This document shows positions 6,415 to 12,513 of a stretch of 14,532 nt of DNA, one piece after another. The notes beneath the pieces are model-generated. The model had not been told where the DNA came from, ran no database searches, and saw nothing but the letters and a program-made list of their open reading frames with translations. Source of the DNA: Chloroflexota bacterium (lineage in GTDB: Bacteria > Chloroflexota > Anaerolineae > Anaerolineales > Anaerolineaceae). Position numbers and translations under genes: made by a program. Each line of letters opens with the position of its first letter. Within the stretch, counting starts at the first letter, position 1. The stretch lies in NCBI GenBank assembly GCA_029777225.1, contig JAKOSR010000035.1:1-14532 (forward strand). Direction: 5' to 3'.

Positions 6415-8315
6415 GATTTGTACTGGTCGGGCAGCCAAATTGCGGAAAAAGTACCGTATTTAACCAGGTGTGCGGGTACAAGGCCGAGACAGGAAATTTC
6501 TCAGGCACCACTGTGACGTTTACAGAGAGCCGGGTGCGCCTGGCTGGGGACGTGGTGAGCCTGGTGGATTTGCCGGGTACCTATAGCCTTTCAGGTAGTA
6601 ACCTCGCTGAAAAAGAAGTTTTCACCTACCTGGCCGCGCACGATTTTGACTGCATCATCAACGTTTTGGACGCCTCGCACCTGGAGCTTGGCCTGGCACT
6701 CACCGTGGAACTGATGGAATTACAGCGCCCGATGATTTGCGTGCTCAACATGATTGATGAAGCGGACCATCTGGGGATGAGGGTGGACATCAATTCCCTC
6801 TCAAAAACGCTCGGAATGCCGGTGGTGCCGATGATAGCGCGGCTCGGCAGGGGGGTGAAAGAGGTCTTTTTGACCGCCCTAAAAACCGCCAAGTCCCACC
6901 AGTCTCCAACCAGGCTTTCGTTTTCTCAGCCGATTGAAGCGCAAATTAGCGTGGTAAAGGAAGCGCTGGGAGGTGTGGGGATGTCGATGCCGGCTGAAGC
7001 GTTGGGCATCAAGGCGCTGGAGGGTGAGAAAGCAGCGTTTGACCTCATTGCGACACAGCAGCCTGAGGTTTTGGAAACAATCCAAACCCTGGCGCGAGGA
7101 TTTCCGGACGCTGAGGGGCTGGAAGAACAAATCAAGCTGGAGCGCCACGCAACAGCCAGCGCGATAGCTTCGAGAGTGATTTTGCAGGGACCCCGCCAAT
7201 TCACCTTGCGGGATAGGCTTGACAATTACCTTTTACACCCGGTATTGGGTTATGTTTTCTTATTGCTGACGCTCTACATATTCTTCCAGGCGGTGTTTCA
7301 ATTTGGGGGGTGGATTGAGCACCCCCTCATGGCGATATTCAGCCAGCTGGAAGCCTGGATTGTGGCGCGGGTAGGGACGGGTACATTATTGGCCAATATG
7401 GCAGTCGGTCTGGTCCAGGGCATCTCCGGTGGTTTGGGTATCGTATTACCTTATCTTCTGCCTTTTTTGGTAGGGCTTAGTTTGCTTGAAGATATCGGGT
7501 ACTTGCCACGTATCGCGTTTCTGATGGATGCGTTCATGCATCGCATTGGCTTGCATGGCGCCGCGATTGTGCCCTTCATCCTGGGCTTTGGATGCAACGT
7601 CCCGTCCATCATGGCGACGCGAACGCTGGAGGACAAAAAAGAACGCTTTATTGCCGGCGCGCTTTCCACCTTGGTGCCTTGCGCGGCACGCCTCGCGGTG
7701 GTTTTTGGCCTGGTGGCTTTCTACCTTGGACCGGTGGTCGCGCTCCTGACGTACTTGTTTGTTCTGATTGTCATTGCCTTGGCAGGCAAACTGCTGTCGT
7801 CTCTGCTGCCTGAGGATAGCCCTGGATTAATTCTGGAAGTGCCACCTTACCGCGCGCCCACGCTTAAGGCTGTTTTGCAGAAAAGCTGGTTCAGAATCAA
7901 AGAATTTATCGTGGAAGCCTGGCCAATCCTGATTGTTGGCTCCCTGATACTCTCCGTTTTGAACTCTTTCAACCTCAGCCAATACGTTAACGCGATTCTA
8001 CAACCGCTTACCTGGTTGTTGGGGATTCCAAAATCCGTTGGCATCACAATCGTTTTTGGTGTATTACGGAAAGAACTTTCGCTGGTTATGTTAGGCCAGG
8101 TACTGGGAAGCATGAATTTCGGGGCGCTTCTGAATCCCGTGCAAATGGTTACGTACACGATTTTCGTGATTTTTTACATGCCCTGCCTGGCCACGCTGGC
8201 GGTCATCCGCAAGGAATTGGGTCAGAGGTCAATGTGGGCCATCATGGGGTTGTCATTGGTAATCGCCACCGTGGCGGCGTCTTTCGCCAGGCTGGTCGCA
8301 TCTTTGGTTTATTAG
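6411..8315 (+). CDS. feoB: Ferrous iron transporter FeoB
   Basis: FeoB imports Fe(II) across the plasma membrane using a G-protein-like N-terminal domain. In 634 residues I see G1 GQPNCGKST (7-15), G2 in 'NFSGTTVTF' (T33/T34), G3 DLPG (53-56) and G4 NMID (113-116). A helical spacer (about 165-260) and about ten membrane helices from about 273 follow. The first gate region has 'LPRIAFLMD', 'GFGCNVPSIMATRTLE' and 'LSTLVPCAARLAVV'; the last replaces the common 'PFMSCSARLPVY' but keeps the cysteine (C424). The second has 'VFGVLRKELSLVML' (548-561) and 'YMPCLATLAV' with C592. It is shorter than the roughly 770-residue enterobacterial form, mainly because the C-terminal tail is absent, as in many Gram-positive-like and archaeal forms. 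No FeoC follows. Confidence 0.95.
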   Translation: MRFVLVGQPNCGKSTVFNQVCGYKAETGNFSGTTVTFTESRVRLAGDVVSLVDLPGTYSLSGSNLAEKEVFTYLAAHDFDCIINVLDASHLELGLALTVELMELQRPMICVLNMIDEADHLGMRVDINSLSKTLGMPVVPMIARLGRGVKEVFLTALKTAKSHQSPTRLSFSQPIEAQISVVKEALGGVGMSMPAEALGIKALEGEKAAFDLIATQQPEVLETIQTLARGFPDAEGLEEQIKLERHATASAIASRVILQGPRQFTLRDRLDNYLLHPVLGYVFLLLTLYIFFQAVFQFGGWIEHPLMAIFSQLEAWIVARVGTGTLLANMAVGLVQGISGGLGIVLPYLLPFLVGLSLLEDIGYLPRIAFLMDAFMHRIGLHGAAIVPFILGFGCNVPSIMATRTLEDKKERFIAGALSTLVPCAARLAVVFGLVAFYLGPVVALLTYLFVLIVIALAGKLLSSLLPEDSPGLILEVPPYRAPTLKAVLQKSWFRIKEFIVEAWPILIVGSLILSVLNSFNLSQYVNAILQPLTWLLGIPKSVGITIVFGVLRKELSLVMLGQVLGSMNFGALLNPVQMVTYTIFVIFYMPCLATLAVIRKELGQRSMWAIMGLSLVIATVAASFARLVASLVY

Positions 8316-8366
8316 GCTGGTTAATTTCCCTGTTGAAAGTTGTTCTTTTTGCAGGGTAGCAAGAAA

Positions 8367-8714
8367 TCAGAAACCCCACTCGTCTTCCCGGAGGTCAGGG
8401 TCCATCAGCGTTGGATCCCACATTTGGCTGCCGTATTCGATGGTGGTGGGTACCCCCAGGATGCGTTCAACCTTCGCGCGGGTCGCTTCCAAAAGGGAAG
8501 GACCATACGGACAGTATGGGGTGGTCAGAATCATGAGCACTTTCGCACTGTTTTCGTCCAACTTGATATCCCGGATGAGCCCAAGTTGGAGCACGGAATA
8601 GCCCAATTCCGGGTCAAGGATGCCCGAAAGCCCTTCTTCAAGGTCCATCCAGTAATTTGGGTGCGTATTATTTATTTCCCACTGGGGAATCACAGGTTCT
8701 TCATTTTCAGACAT
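8367..8714 (-). CDS. MIP18/DUF59 family Fe-S assembly protein (SufT/PaaD-like)
   Basis: The family helps deliver Fe-S clusters to target proteins. The 115-residue product contains the core 'LDPELGYSVLQLGLIRDI' (about 33-50) and 'VLMILTTPYCPYGP' (about 59-72), with the conserved cysteine C68. These match the usual 'DPExxxxxxxLGLVxDI' and 'MTLTxPxCP'. An acidic tail ends in 'DPDLREDEWGF'. I start at ATG 8714 because GAGGG lies 5 nt upstream. ATG 8717, which overlaps the sufR stop as TAATG, is only 2 nt from that site. A longer frame opening at 8765 would run into sufR. It is the second gene of the sufR unit, consistent with a role in Fe-S assembly. SufT would be a fair name, but the exact role is inferred. 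Confidence 0.82.
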   Translation of the reverse strand: MSENEEPVIPQWEINNTHPNYWMDLEEGLSGILDPELGYSVLQLGLIRDIKLDENSAKVLMILTTPYCPYGPSLLEATRAKVERILGVPTTIEYGSQMWDPTLMDPDLREDEWGF

Positions 8715-8716
8715 CA

Positions 8717-9325
8717 TTACCCTCTGATAATAAAGCTGCAGTACTGGTCTCCGCGGCTGATACACTGACTATGCCAAATTTCCCTTTTCAATATTGCTGA
8801 GAACATGGATTCATCAATCAGGCAGACTTCGGGATGTTCAGCGGATACCTGGTGGTAAGGGCAATTGTGGTTAATCAACCGGTAATTTTCACCGTCGTGT
8901 TCGCAGGTCAGGCGGTAGCCCTGGTTAACCATGCGCGCGCTCAGTGCTTTTATTTGCTCGGGCGTTGAGAAATGATCCGTATCCAGGTGGATTTCCTTGG
9001 CCAAATCTTCCCCAATCTGCCTGAACATGTTCGCCACGATGTCCCGCGAGATGGTCACTTTCATCGCCGAGATAATTTGGTTGGTGAGCCGCAGGTAATT
9101 GGTTGGGAATTTTTCCAAGCCCTTCTCGGTCAGCCGATAGACGAATCGCGGTCGTCCAACGCCGTGTCTTTCTTCCTCAGATTCAATCAGGCCTTCATTT
9201 TGGAGGTTGATGAGATGATGCCGGACGGAAATGCCGTTGATGCCAACAATTTCTGCCAGTTCACTGATGGTGCTCTCAGAATTTACCAAAAGCGTGTAAA
9301 GAATGTTTTCACGAGTGCTTTTCAT
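8717..9325 (-). CDS. sufR: SufR-type Fe-S-responsive winged-helix regulator
   Basis: SufR represses suf genes when it carries a [4Fe-4S] cluster. The 202-residue product begins with a winged-helix domain (about 1-72) that includes 'TISELAEIVGINGISVRHHLINLQNEGLI', a wing 'GVGRPRFVYRLTEKG' and a long linker helix. The C-terminal half carries a cysteine cluster: C141, C155 (in 'NCPYH'), C168 (in 'HPEVC'), C188 and C196. The first gaps are 13 and 12 residues, close to the CX12CX13C pattern recalled for SufR. 'HPEVCLIDESMF' is also family-like. A MIP18 gene follows with a TAATG overlap, and sufCBD is 2.4 kb away, which supports the assignment. The promoter predicts an almost leaderless mRNA. Confidence 0.82.
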   Translation of the reverse strand: MKSTRENILYTLLVNSESTISELAEIVGINGISVRHHLINLQNEGLIESEEERHGVGRPRFVYRLTEKGLEKFPTNYLRLTNQIISAMKVTISRDIVANMFRQIGEDLAKEIHLDTDHFSTPEQIKALSARMVNQGYRLTCEHDGENYRLINHNCPYHQVSAEHPEVCLIDESMFSAILKREIWHSQCISRGDQYCSFIIRG

Positions 9326-9337
9326 ATTCCATCCAAG

Positions 9338-9366
9338 GCTATAAAAAGGTTACTAGAGGGTGTAAA
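9338..9366 (-). promoter_or_regulatory. sufR promoter
   Basis: On the minus strand, TTTACA (9366-9361) is followed after 17 bp by TATAGC (9343-9338). The predicted start near 9331 is only about 6 nt before the sufR ATG (9325), so the mRNA would be nearly leaderless. The 10-bp palindrome at 9372-9398 adjoins the -35. Confidence 0.5.
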
Positions 9367-9371
9367 TCAGA

Positions 9372-9398
9372 ATTATTTTATCATATTCATAAAATAAT
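9372..9398. promoter_or_regulatory. Candidate operator palindrome between sufR and the DUF4332 gene
   Basis: Perfect 10-bp arms ATTATTTTAT and ATAAAATAAT are separated by 7 nt. The element lies exactly between the -35 positions of the two divergent genes. No run of T's follows it in either direction and no gene ends here, so a terminator is unlikely. SufR is the obvious candidate ligand; this is inferred. Confidence 0.5.
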
Positions 9399-9425
9399 CT
9401 AGTTTTTCTGTTGTTTCTTCTATGC

Positions 9426-9431
9426 TATAAT
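9426..9431 (+). promoter_or_regulatory. -10 element of the DUF4332 gene promoter
   Basis: A consensus TATAAT lies 41 nt before the ATG. Only a T-rich -35 (about 9403-9408) is present at 17 bp spacing. An AGGAGA ribosome-binding site precedes the ATG. Confidence 0.5.
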
Positions 9432-9471
9432 TTCTAATGGTAATTTTCAACCAAAGTAAAAGGAGATAAAG

Positions 9472-9876
9472 ATGGCTCGAATTGATGATATTGAAGGTAT
9501 TGGACCAGTATTCGCGGCCAAGCTGGTCGAAGTTGGCGTTAAGACTGTGGAAGCATTATTGAAAGCCGGCGCCACTCCCAAGGGTCGAGTTGACCTTGCT
9601 GAAAAGAGCGGCATCGATAAGGGAAAGATTCTTGAGTGGGTCAACCACGCGGATCTTTACCGGATTAAGGGAATTGGCTCGGAGTATTCTGACCTGTTGG
9701 AAGAAGCTGGTGTGGATACTGTGGTTGAGCTTTCAAAGCGGAAATCAGAAAACCTGCACGCTAAAATCCTGGAAGTGAACCTGGAAAAGAAACTTGTTCG
9801 CCGCCCACCATCCTTCAAGATGGTTGAAGACTGGGTAAAGCAAGCCAAGGACCTGCCCAGGGTCGTTACGTATTAA
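9472..9876 (+). CDS. DUF4332 helix-hairpin-helix protein
   Basis: The 134-residue product has two helix-hairpin-helix motifs: 'IEGIGPVFAAKLVEVGVKTVEALL' (about 7-30) and 'IKGIGSEYSDLLEEAGVDTVVEL' (about 65-87). The first half ends in 'ATPKGRVDLAEKSGI', which is typical of DUF4332 proteins. HhH motifs usually bind DNA backbone without sequence preference, but no DUF4332 function is established to my knowledge. There is no signal peptide or membrane helix, so it is probably cytoplasmic. The start is ATG 9472 with AGGAGA 7 nt upstream. It is a single-gene unit with its own -10 element and terminator. It shares its upstream region, and a palindrome, with the divergent sufR, which hints at co-regulation. 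Confidence 0.82.
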   Translation: MARIDDIEGIGPVFAAKLVEVGVKTVEALLKAGATPKGRVDLAEKSGIDKGKILEWVNHADLYRIKGIGSEYSDLLEEAGVDTVVELSKRKSENLHAKILEVNLEKKLVRRPPSFKMVEDWVKQAKDLPRVVTY

Positions 9877-9908
9877 TCTGCAGATTGCAGCCGGCTCATA
9901 GGTGAATC

Positions 9909-9940
9909 AAAGACACCCCTGATTTTTCAGGGGTGTCTTT
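9909..9940. terminator. Bidirectional Rho-independent terminator
   Basis: A perfect 14-bp stem, AAAGACACCCCTGA / TCAGGGGTGTCTTT with a TTTT loop, lies between the convergent DUF4332 gene and the repeat-protein gene. T-rich sequence follows on the plus strand. The stem's own AAA/TTT ends provide a short U-run on both strands. Confidence 0.9.
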
Positions 9941-9959
9941 TGTGTTTTGATGTTCCTGC

Positions 9960-10937
9960 TTACTTTTTCTTACCCAGCAAGCTAAGAATGGTATTAATCA
10001 CCAATGCGCCGGATTGTTTGCGGTCATCCCGTTTGCCGAGCGGACTGGCATTGCCAAGTGCCTGCATGATGGCCTCCAGGTTGGAGCTACCGGATTGCTT
10101 GGCGGAGTAGTAGGCCAGGCCGGCGGAAAGCAAATCCCCGAGGTCCAAGCCATTATCGGCCTGCTGCGAGGAACCTGTCGAACCTGTCAGACCACCGAGT
10201 AGAGAGGTGAGCAGGTCACCGGAACCACCCTGGCTGGGCTGGTTGGTCTGTTGCTGGCCACCCAGGAGCGTGGAAAGTAAATCGCCAGCGCCGCCTTGTG
10301 GAGCTGAGCTGGACTGCTGCTGCCCGCCTAAGAGGGTGGAAAGCAAATCGCTAGCGCCGCCTTGTGGAGCTGAGCTGGACGGCTGATCCCCGCCCAGGAG
10401 GGTGGAAAGCAAATCGCCAGCACCGCCGGAGGATTGTTGCGTTTGAGGTGCCTGTTGCTGGCCGGTAAGGCCACCCAGCAAGCTGCCCAACAAATCCCCT
10501 CCGCCACTTTGGGTTTGAGGCTGGGATGCCCCAGTCAGACCGCCCAGAAGGGACCCGAGAAGACCCCCGGAGGCGGATGTCGGGGAGGAAGATCCCCCCT
10601 GCATGCCCATCATCGCATTAATCAGAGTCCCGGCGGTTGAGCGTGTGAGCTCCTTGCCCTGGAATTGGGTTGCAGCGTTTGCCAGGCCTTCCGCGTAAAT
10701 TTGTGCTGAGCCACTGGTCGATTTTTTCTTGAGTGTCTCGCTCGCGTAGGCAAGCTGTTCTGAAACTGGTTTGTCCTTTTGTTTCGCGACCGCCTTCTGA
10801 ACCGTTTTGAAGGTCTGCACCATGTTAGTGCCATGGTCGTGATTGTAAGTATCGGCCGCGTTTAAATCCGCCTGGTTTTGAACCAGGGTTTTCGCGACCT
10901 CATTGAAGATGGTCGAAAGGTCAAGGGAGTCAGTCAT
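9960..10937 (-). CDS. Protein with degenerate DAK2-like N-terminus and Leu/Gly-rich tandem repeats
   Basis: The product has 325 residues and unknown function. The N-terminal part (about 1-112) resembles the start of the DAK2/DhaL domain, with 'ADTYNHDHGTNM' (28-39) where DhaL-type proteins have 'PDGDTGTNM'. One metal-binding Asp seems replaced, so kinase activity is doubtful. Six repeats follow (124-259), each with a core LLxxLLGG at 126, 149, 176, 198, 220 and 242, mostly preceded by GD and separated by Gln/Ser/Pro-rich linkers. A degenerate seventh (about 266-277) and a basic end GKKK follow. There is no signal peptide. It is the second gene after the LysM gene, 11 nt away, with no strong ribosome-binding site of its own. 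The DAK2 relation is tentative. Confidence 0.7.
   Translation of the reverse strand: MTDSLDLSTIFNEVAKTLVQNQADLNAADTYNHDHGTNMVQTFKTVQKAVAKQKDKPVSEQLAYASETLKKKSTSGSAQIYAEGLANAATQFQGKELTRSTAGTLINAMMGMQGGSSSPTSASGGLLGSLLGGLTGASQPQTQSGGGDLLGSLLGGLTGQQQAPQTQQSSGGAGDLLSTLLGGDQPSSSAPQGGASDLLSTLLGGQQQSSSAPQGGAGDLLSTLLGGQQQTNQPSQGGSGDLLTSLLGGLTGSTGSSQQADNGLDLGDLLSAGLAYYSAKQSGSSNLEAIMQALGNASPLGKRDDRKQSGALVINTILSLLGKKK
10161..10568 (-). repeat. Tandem repeats coding for the LLxxLLGG units
   Basis: Six in-frame units are present. The central ones have an exact 66-bp period (22 codons): the block TGGAAAG recurs at 10271, 10337 and 10403, and those units differ at only a few bases. The outer units are longer (23 and 27 codons between cores) and more diverged. 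This pattern suggests recent expansion by slippage or unequal crossing-over in the middle of the array. Confidence 0.85.
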
Positions 10938-10948
10938 GGAAACCCTGA

Positions 10949-11476
10949 TTACTTCAGTTCCTCAGGGAGGGCGGGGATTTGGAGGACCTGGCCAGGAACG
11001 ATAATGTTCATGTTGGGACCGATGACATCCTTATTCTTTTCGTAGATGAGGGTGTAGTAGGCTGGGGTCGCGTGCCCATAATAGCGCAGGGCGATGTGGC
11101 TGAGGGTTTCGTCACCACTGACGGTATGCGTGGCGATGACGGCGTTACGGGCGGCTTCTTCAGCTTCCTTCTGTTTGGCTTCAAACTCGGCTTTGCGGGC
11201 TTCAGCTTCCTGCTTGTATTTCTCGGCCTGTTCAACACGTTCGCGATTCTGGTTGGCGACTTCCTCGGCCTTGCGGGCTAATTCATCAGCCTCTTTCTTT
11301 GCGGCTTCTGCGACCTCTTTCGCTTTTTCTTCAGCAGCCTTTTTCGCCGCAGCGGCGCGTGCTTCCATATCGGCGCGTTGCTTCTCGAGTTCTGCTTTGG
11401 CCTTCTGCGCGATTTCTTCAGCTGATTCCTTCTTGCCAAACAGCTTGCCAAATAGACCCTTCTTTTCTTCTGCCAT
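10949..11476 (-). CDS. Cytoplasmic coiled-coil protein with C-terminal LysM domain
   Basis: The product has 175 residues. A short basic start (MAEEKKGLFGKLFGKKE) leads into an Ala/Glu/Lys-rich coiled coil (about 18-112). A single LysM domain follows (about 116-168: 'THTVSGDETLSHIALRYYG...NMNIIVPGQVLQIP'). LysM domains commonly bind N-acetylglucosamine polymers, but this protein has no signal peptide or lipobox. It may act inside the cell, as the BON-LysM protein Kbp/YgaU does; the coiled coil replaces BON here. I chose ATG 11476 because AAGGAG (plus-strand CTCCTT 11483-11488) lies 6 nt upstream. The frame stays open to 11548, but those codons have no such support. It precedes the repeat protein in one operon and is divergent from suf. 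Confidence 0.82.
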   Translation of the reverse strand: MAEEKKGLFGKLFGKKESAEEIAQKAKAELEKQRADMEARAAAAKKAAEEKAKEVAEAAKKEADELARKAEEVANQNRERVEQAEKYKQEAEARKAEFEAKQKEAEEAARNAVIATHTVSGDETLSHIALRYYGHATPAYYTLIYEKNKDVIGPNMNIIVPGQVLQIPALPEELK

Positions 11477-11504
11477 AATTTTCTCCTTCGTATTTCTATA
11501 ATCC

Positions 11505-11520
11505 TGCGTCATCTGACGCA
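11505..11520. promoter_or_regulatory. Palindrome in the LysM-gene leader
   Basis: A perfect 7-bp inverted repeat TGCGTCA-TC-TGACGCA lies about 30 nt upstream of the LysM-gene ATG, next to its ribosome-binding site. It could be an operator or an mRNA hairpin in the 5' leader. It has no T-run that would make it a terminator. Confidence 0.4.
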
Positions 11521-11562
11521 ATCTAGGTTGAATGACAAAGTACCTCAATGCACAATGCTACC

Positions 11563-11594
11563 CATAAGTATACCCATAAATGATAGGAATACAA
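11563..11594 (-). promoter_or_regulatory. Possible promoter of the LysM operon
   Basis: On the minus strand a TATACT -10 lies about 16 bp after a weak TTGTAT -35 that overlaps the palindrome ACAAATTTGT (11591-11600). The predicted leader is about 80 nt. The -35 match is poor, so confidence is limited. Confidence 0.35.
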
Positions 11595-11645
11595 ATTTGT
11601 GCATTTACCTGGGATTGTTAAATTATATACGTATTATATAAAAAA

Positions 11646-11674
11646 TTGACTTTGCACGTCGCTTCTGCTATAAT
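11646..11674 (+). promoter_or_regulatory. suf operon promoter
   Basis: TTGACT (11646-11651), a 17-bp spacer and a perfect TATAAT (11669-11674) form the best promoter in the window. The start is predicted near 11681, 36 nt before the preferred GTG of sufC. An 8+9+8 inverted repeat (11672-11696) overlaps the -10 and start point, and AT-rich direct repeats lie just upstream. Confidence 0.8.
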
Positions 11675-11716
11675 CCTGCTTCGACAATGCAGGATTTCTC
11701 ACTGCGAGGAAACTAC

Positions 11717-12502
11717 GTGAAACTTGAAATAAAACAATTACACGTCTCGATTGAAGACAAGGAAATCATCAAGGGATTCGACCTAACGATCAAGCAGGGC
11801 GAGGTCCATGCCCTGATGGGCCCGAATGGCACCGGCAAATCGACGCTGGCATATACCATCATGGGGCATCCAAAGTACCAAATTACCTCAGGGGATATTC
11901 TCATCGATGGCGAGAGCATCCTTGGGCTAAGCACCGATGAACGCTCCCACAGGGGGCTGTTTCTGGCCTTTCAATATCCGGTAGCCATCCCGGGGGTGAC
12001 CCTGGCGAACTTCCTGCGCATGGCCATCAATTCGCGCAACAAGGCGATGCACCCAGAGGATAAGGCCACCTCCATCGTCAATTTCCGCAAGCAACTCAAG
12101 GCCAAAATGGACCTGCTCAAGATGGATTACAGTTTTGCCTCGCGTTACCTGAACGAGGGTTTTTCAGGTGGCGAAAAGAAACGGGCAGAAATTCTGCAAA
12201 TGGCCATGTTGGAGCCGGCCTTTGCCATCCTGGATGAGACAGATTCCGGGCTGGATATCGACGCCCTGCGGATTGTCTCGGAAGGTGTGAACACGCTTTC
12301 TGGTGACAACCTGGGCGTGCTGGTCATCACCCATTACCAGCGGATGCTTAACTACATCAGGCCGGACTTCGTGCATGTCATGTATAACGGCGTCATCGTG
12401 GAATCGGGAAAGGCGGATCTCGCGCTCAAACTTGAGGAAAACGGTTACGACTGGGTGCGTGAGAAATTTGGCCCCCAGGAAGATGGCCCACAGAACGCCT
12501 GA
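11717..12502 (+). CDS. sufC: Fe-S cluster assembly ATPase SufC
   Basis: SufC is the ABC-type ATPase of the SufBC2D scaffold, on which Fe-S clusters are built in the cytoplasm. The 261 residues show Walker A GPNGTGKST (35-43), Q-loop Q86, signature FSGGEKKR (149-156), Walker B ILDETD (171-176), D-loop SGLD (177-180) and switch H206 in 'VITHYQRML'. All are SufC-like. I chose GTG 11717 because GAGGA lies 6 nt upstream and the product starts MKLEIKQLHV, the normal SufC beginning. An in-frame ATG at 11687 would add ten residues but lies only a few bases after the predicted transcript start. sufB follows after 11 nt. Confidence 0.95.
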   Translation: MKLEIKQLHVSIEDKEIIKGFDLTIKQGEVHALMGPNGTGKSTLAYTIMGHPKYQITSGDILIDGESILGLSTDERSHRGLFLAFQYPVAIPGVTLANFLRMAINSRNKAMHPEDKATSIVNFRKQLKAKMDLLKMDYSFASRYLNEGFSGGEKKRAEILQMAMLEPAFAILDETDSGLDIDALRIVSEGVNTLSGDNLGVLVITHYQRMLNYIRPDFVHVMYNGVIVESGKADLALKLEENGYDWVREKFGPQEDGPQNA

Positions 12503-12513
12503 CGGATTGGTTC

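Noticed and set aside
8316..8366. Terminator between convergent feoB and the MIP18 gene
   Set aside because: Only a weak 5-bp pairing CCCTG/CAGGG with a long loop is visible.
9372..9398. Palindrome as a terminator
   Set aside because: It lies between divergent gene starts, is very AT-rich and has no T-run after it.
10161..10568. CRISPR-like regular repeats
   Set aside because: The units are contiguous, in frame and coding (66 bp, 22 codons), with no unique spacers.
11687..11716. ATG 11687 as the sufC start
   Set aside because: It is only about 5 nt after the predicted transcript start and adds a non-conserved extension; GTG 11717 has a good ribosome-binding site.
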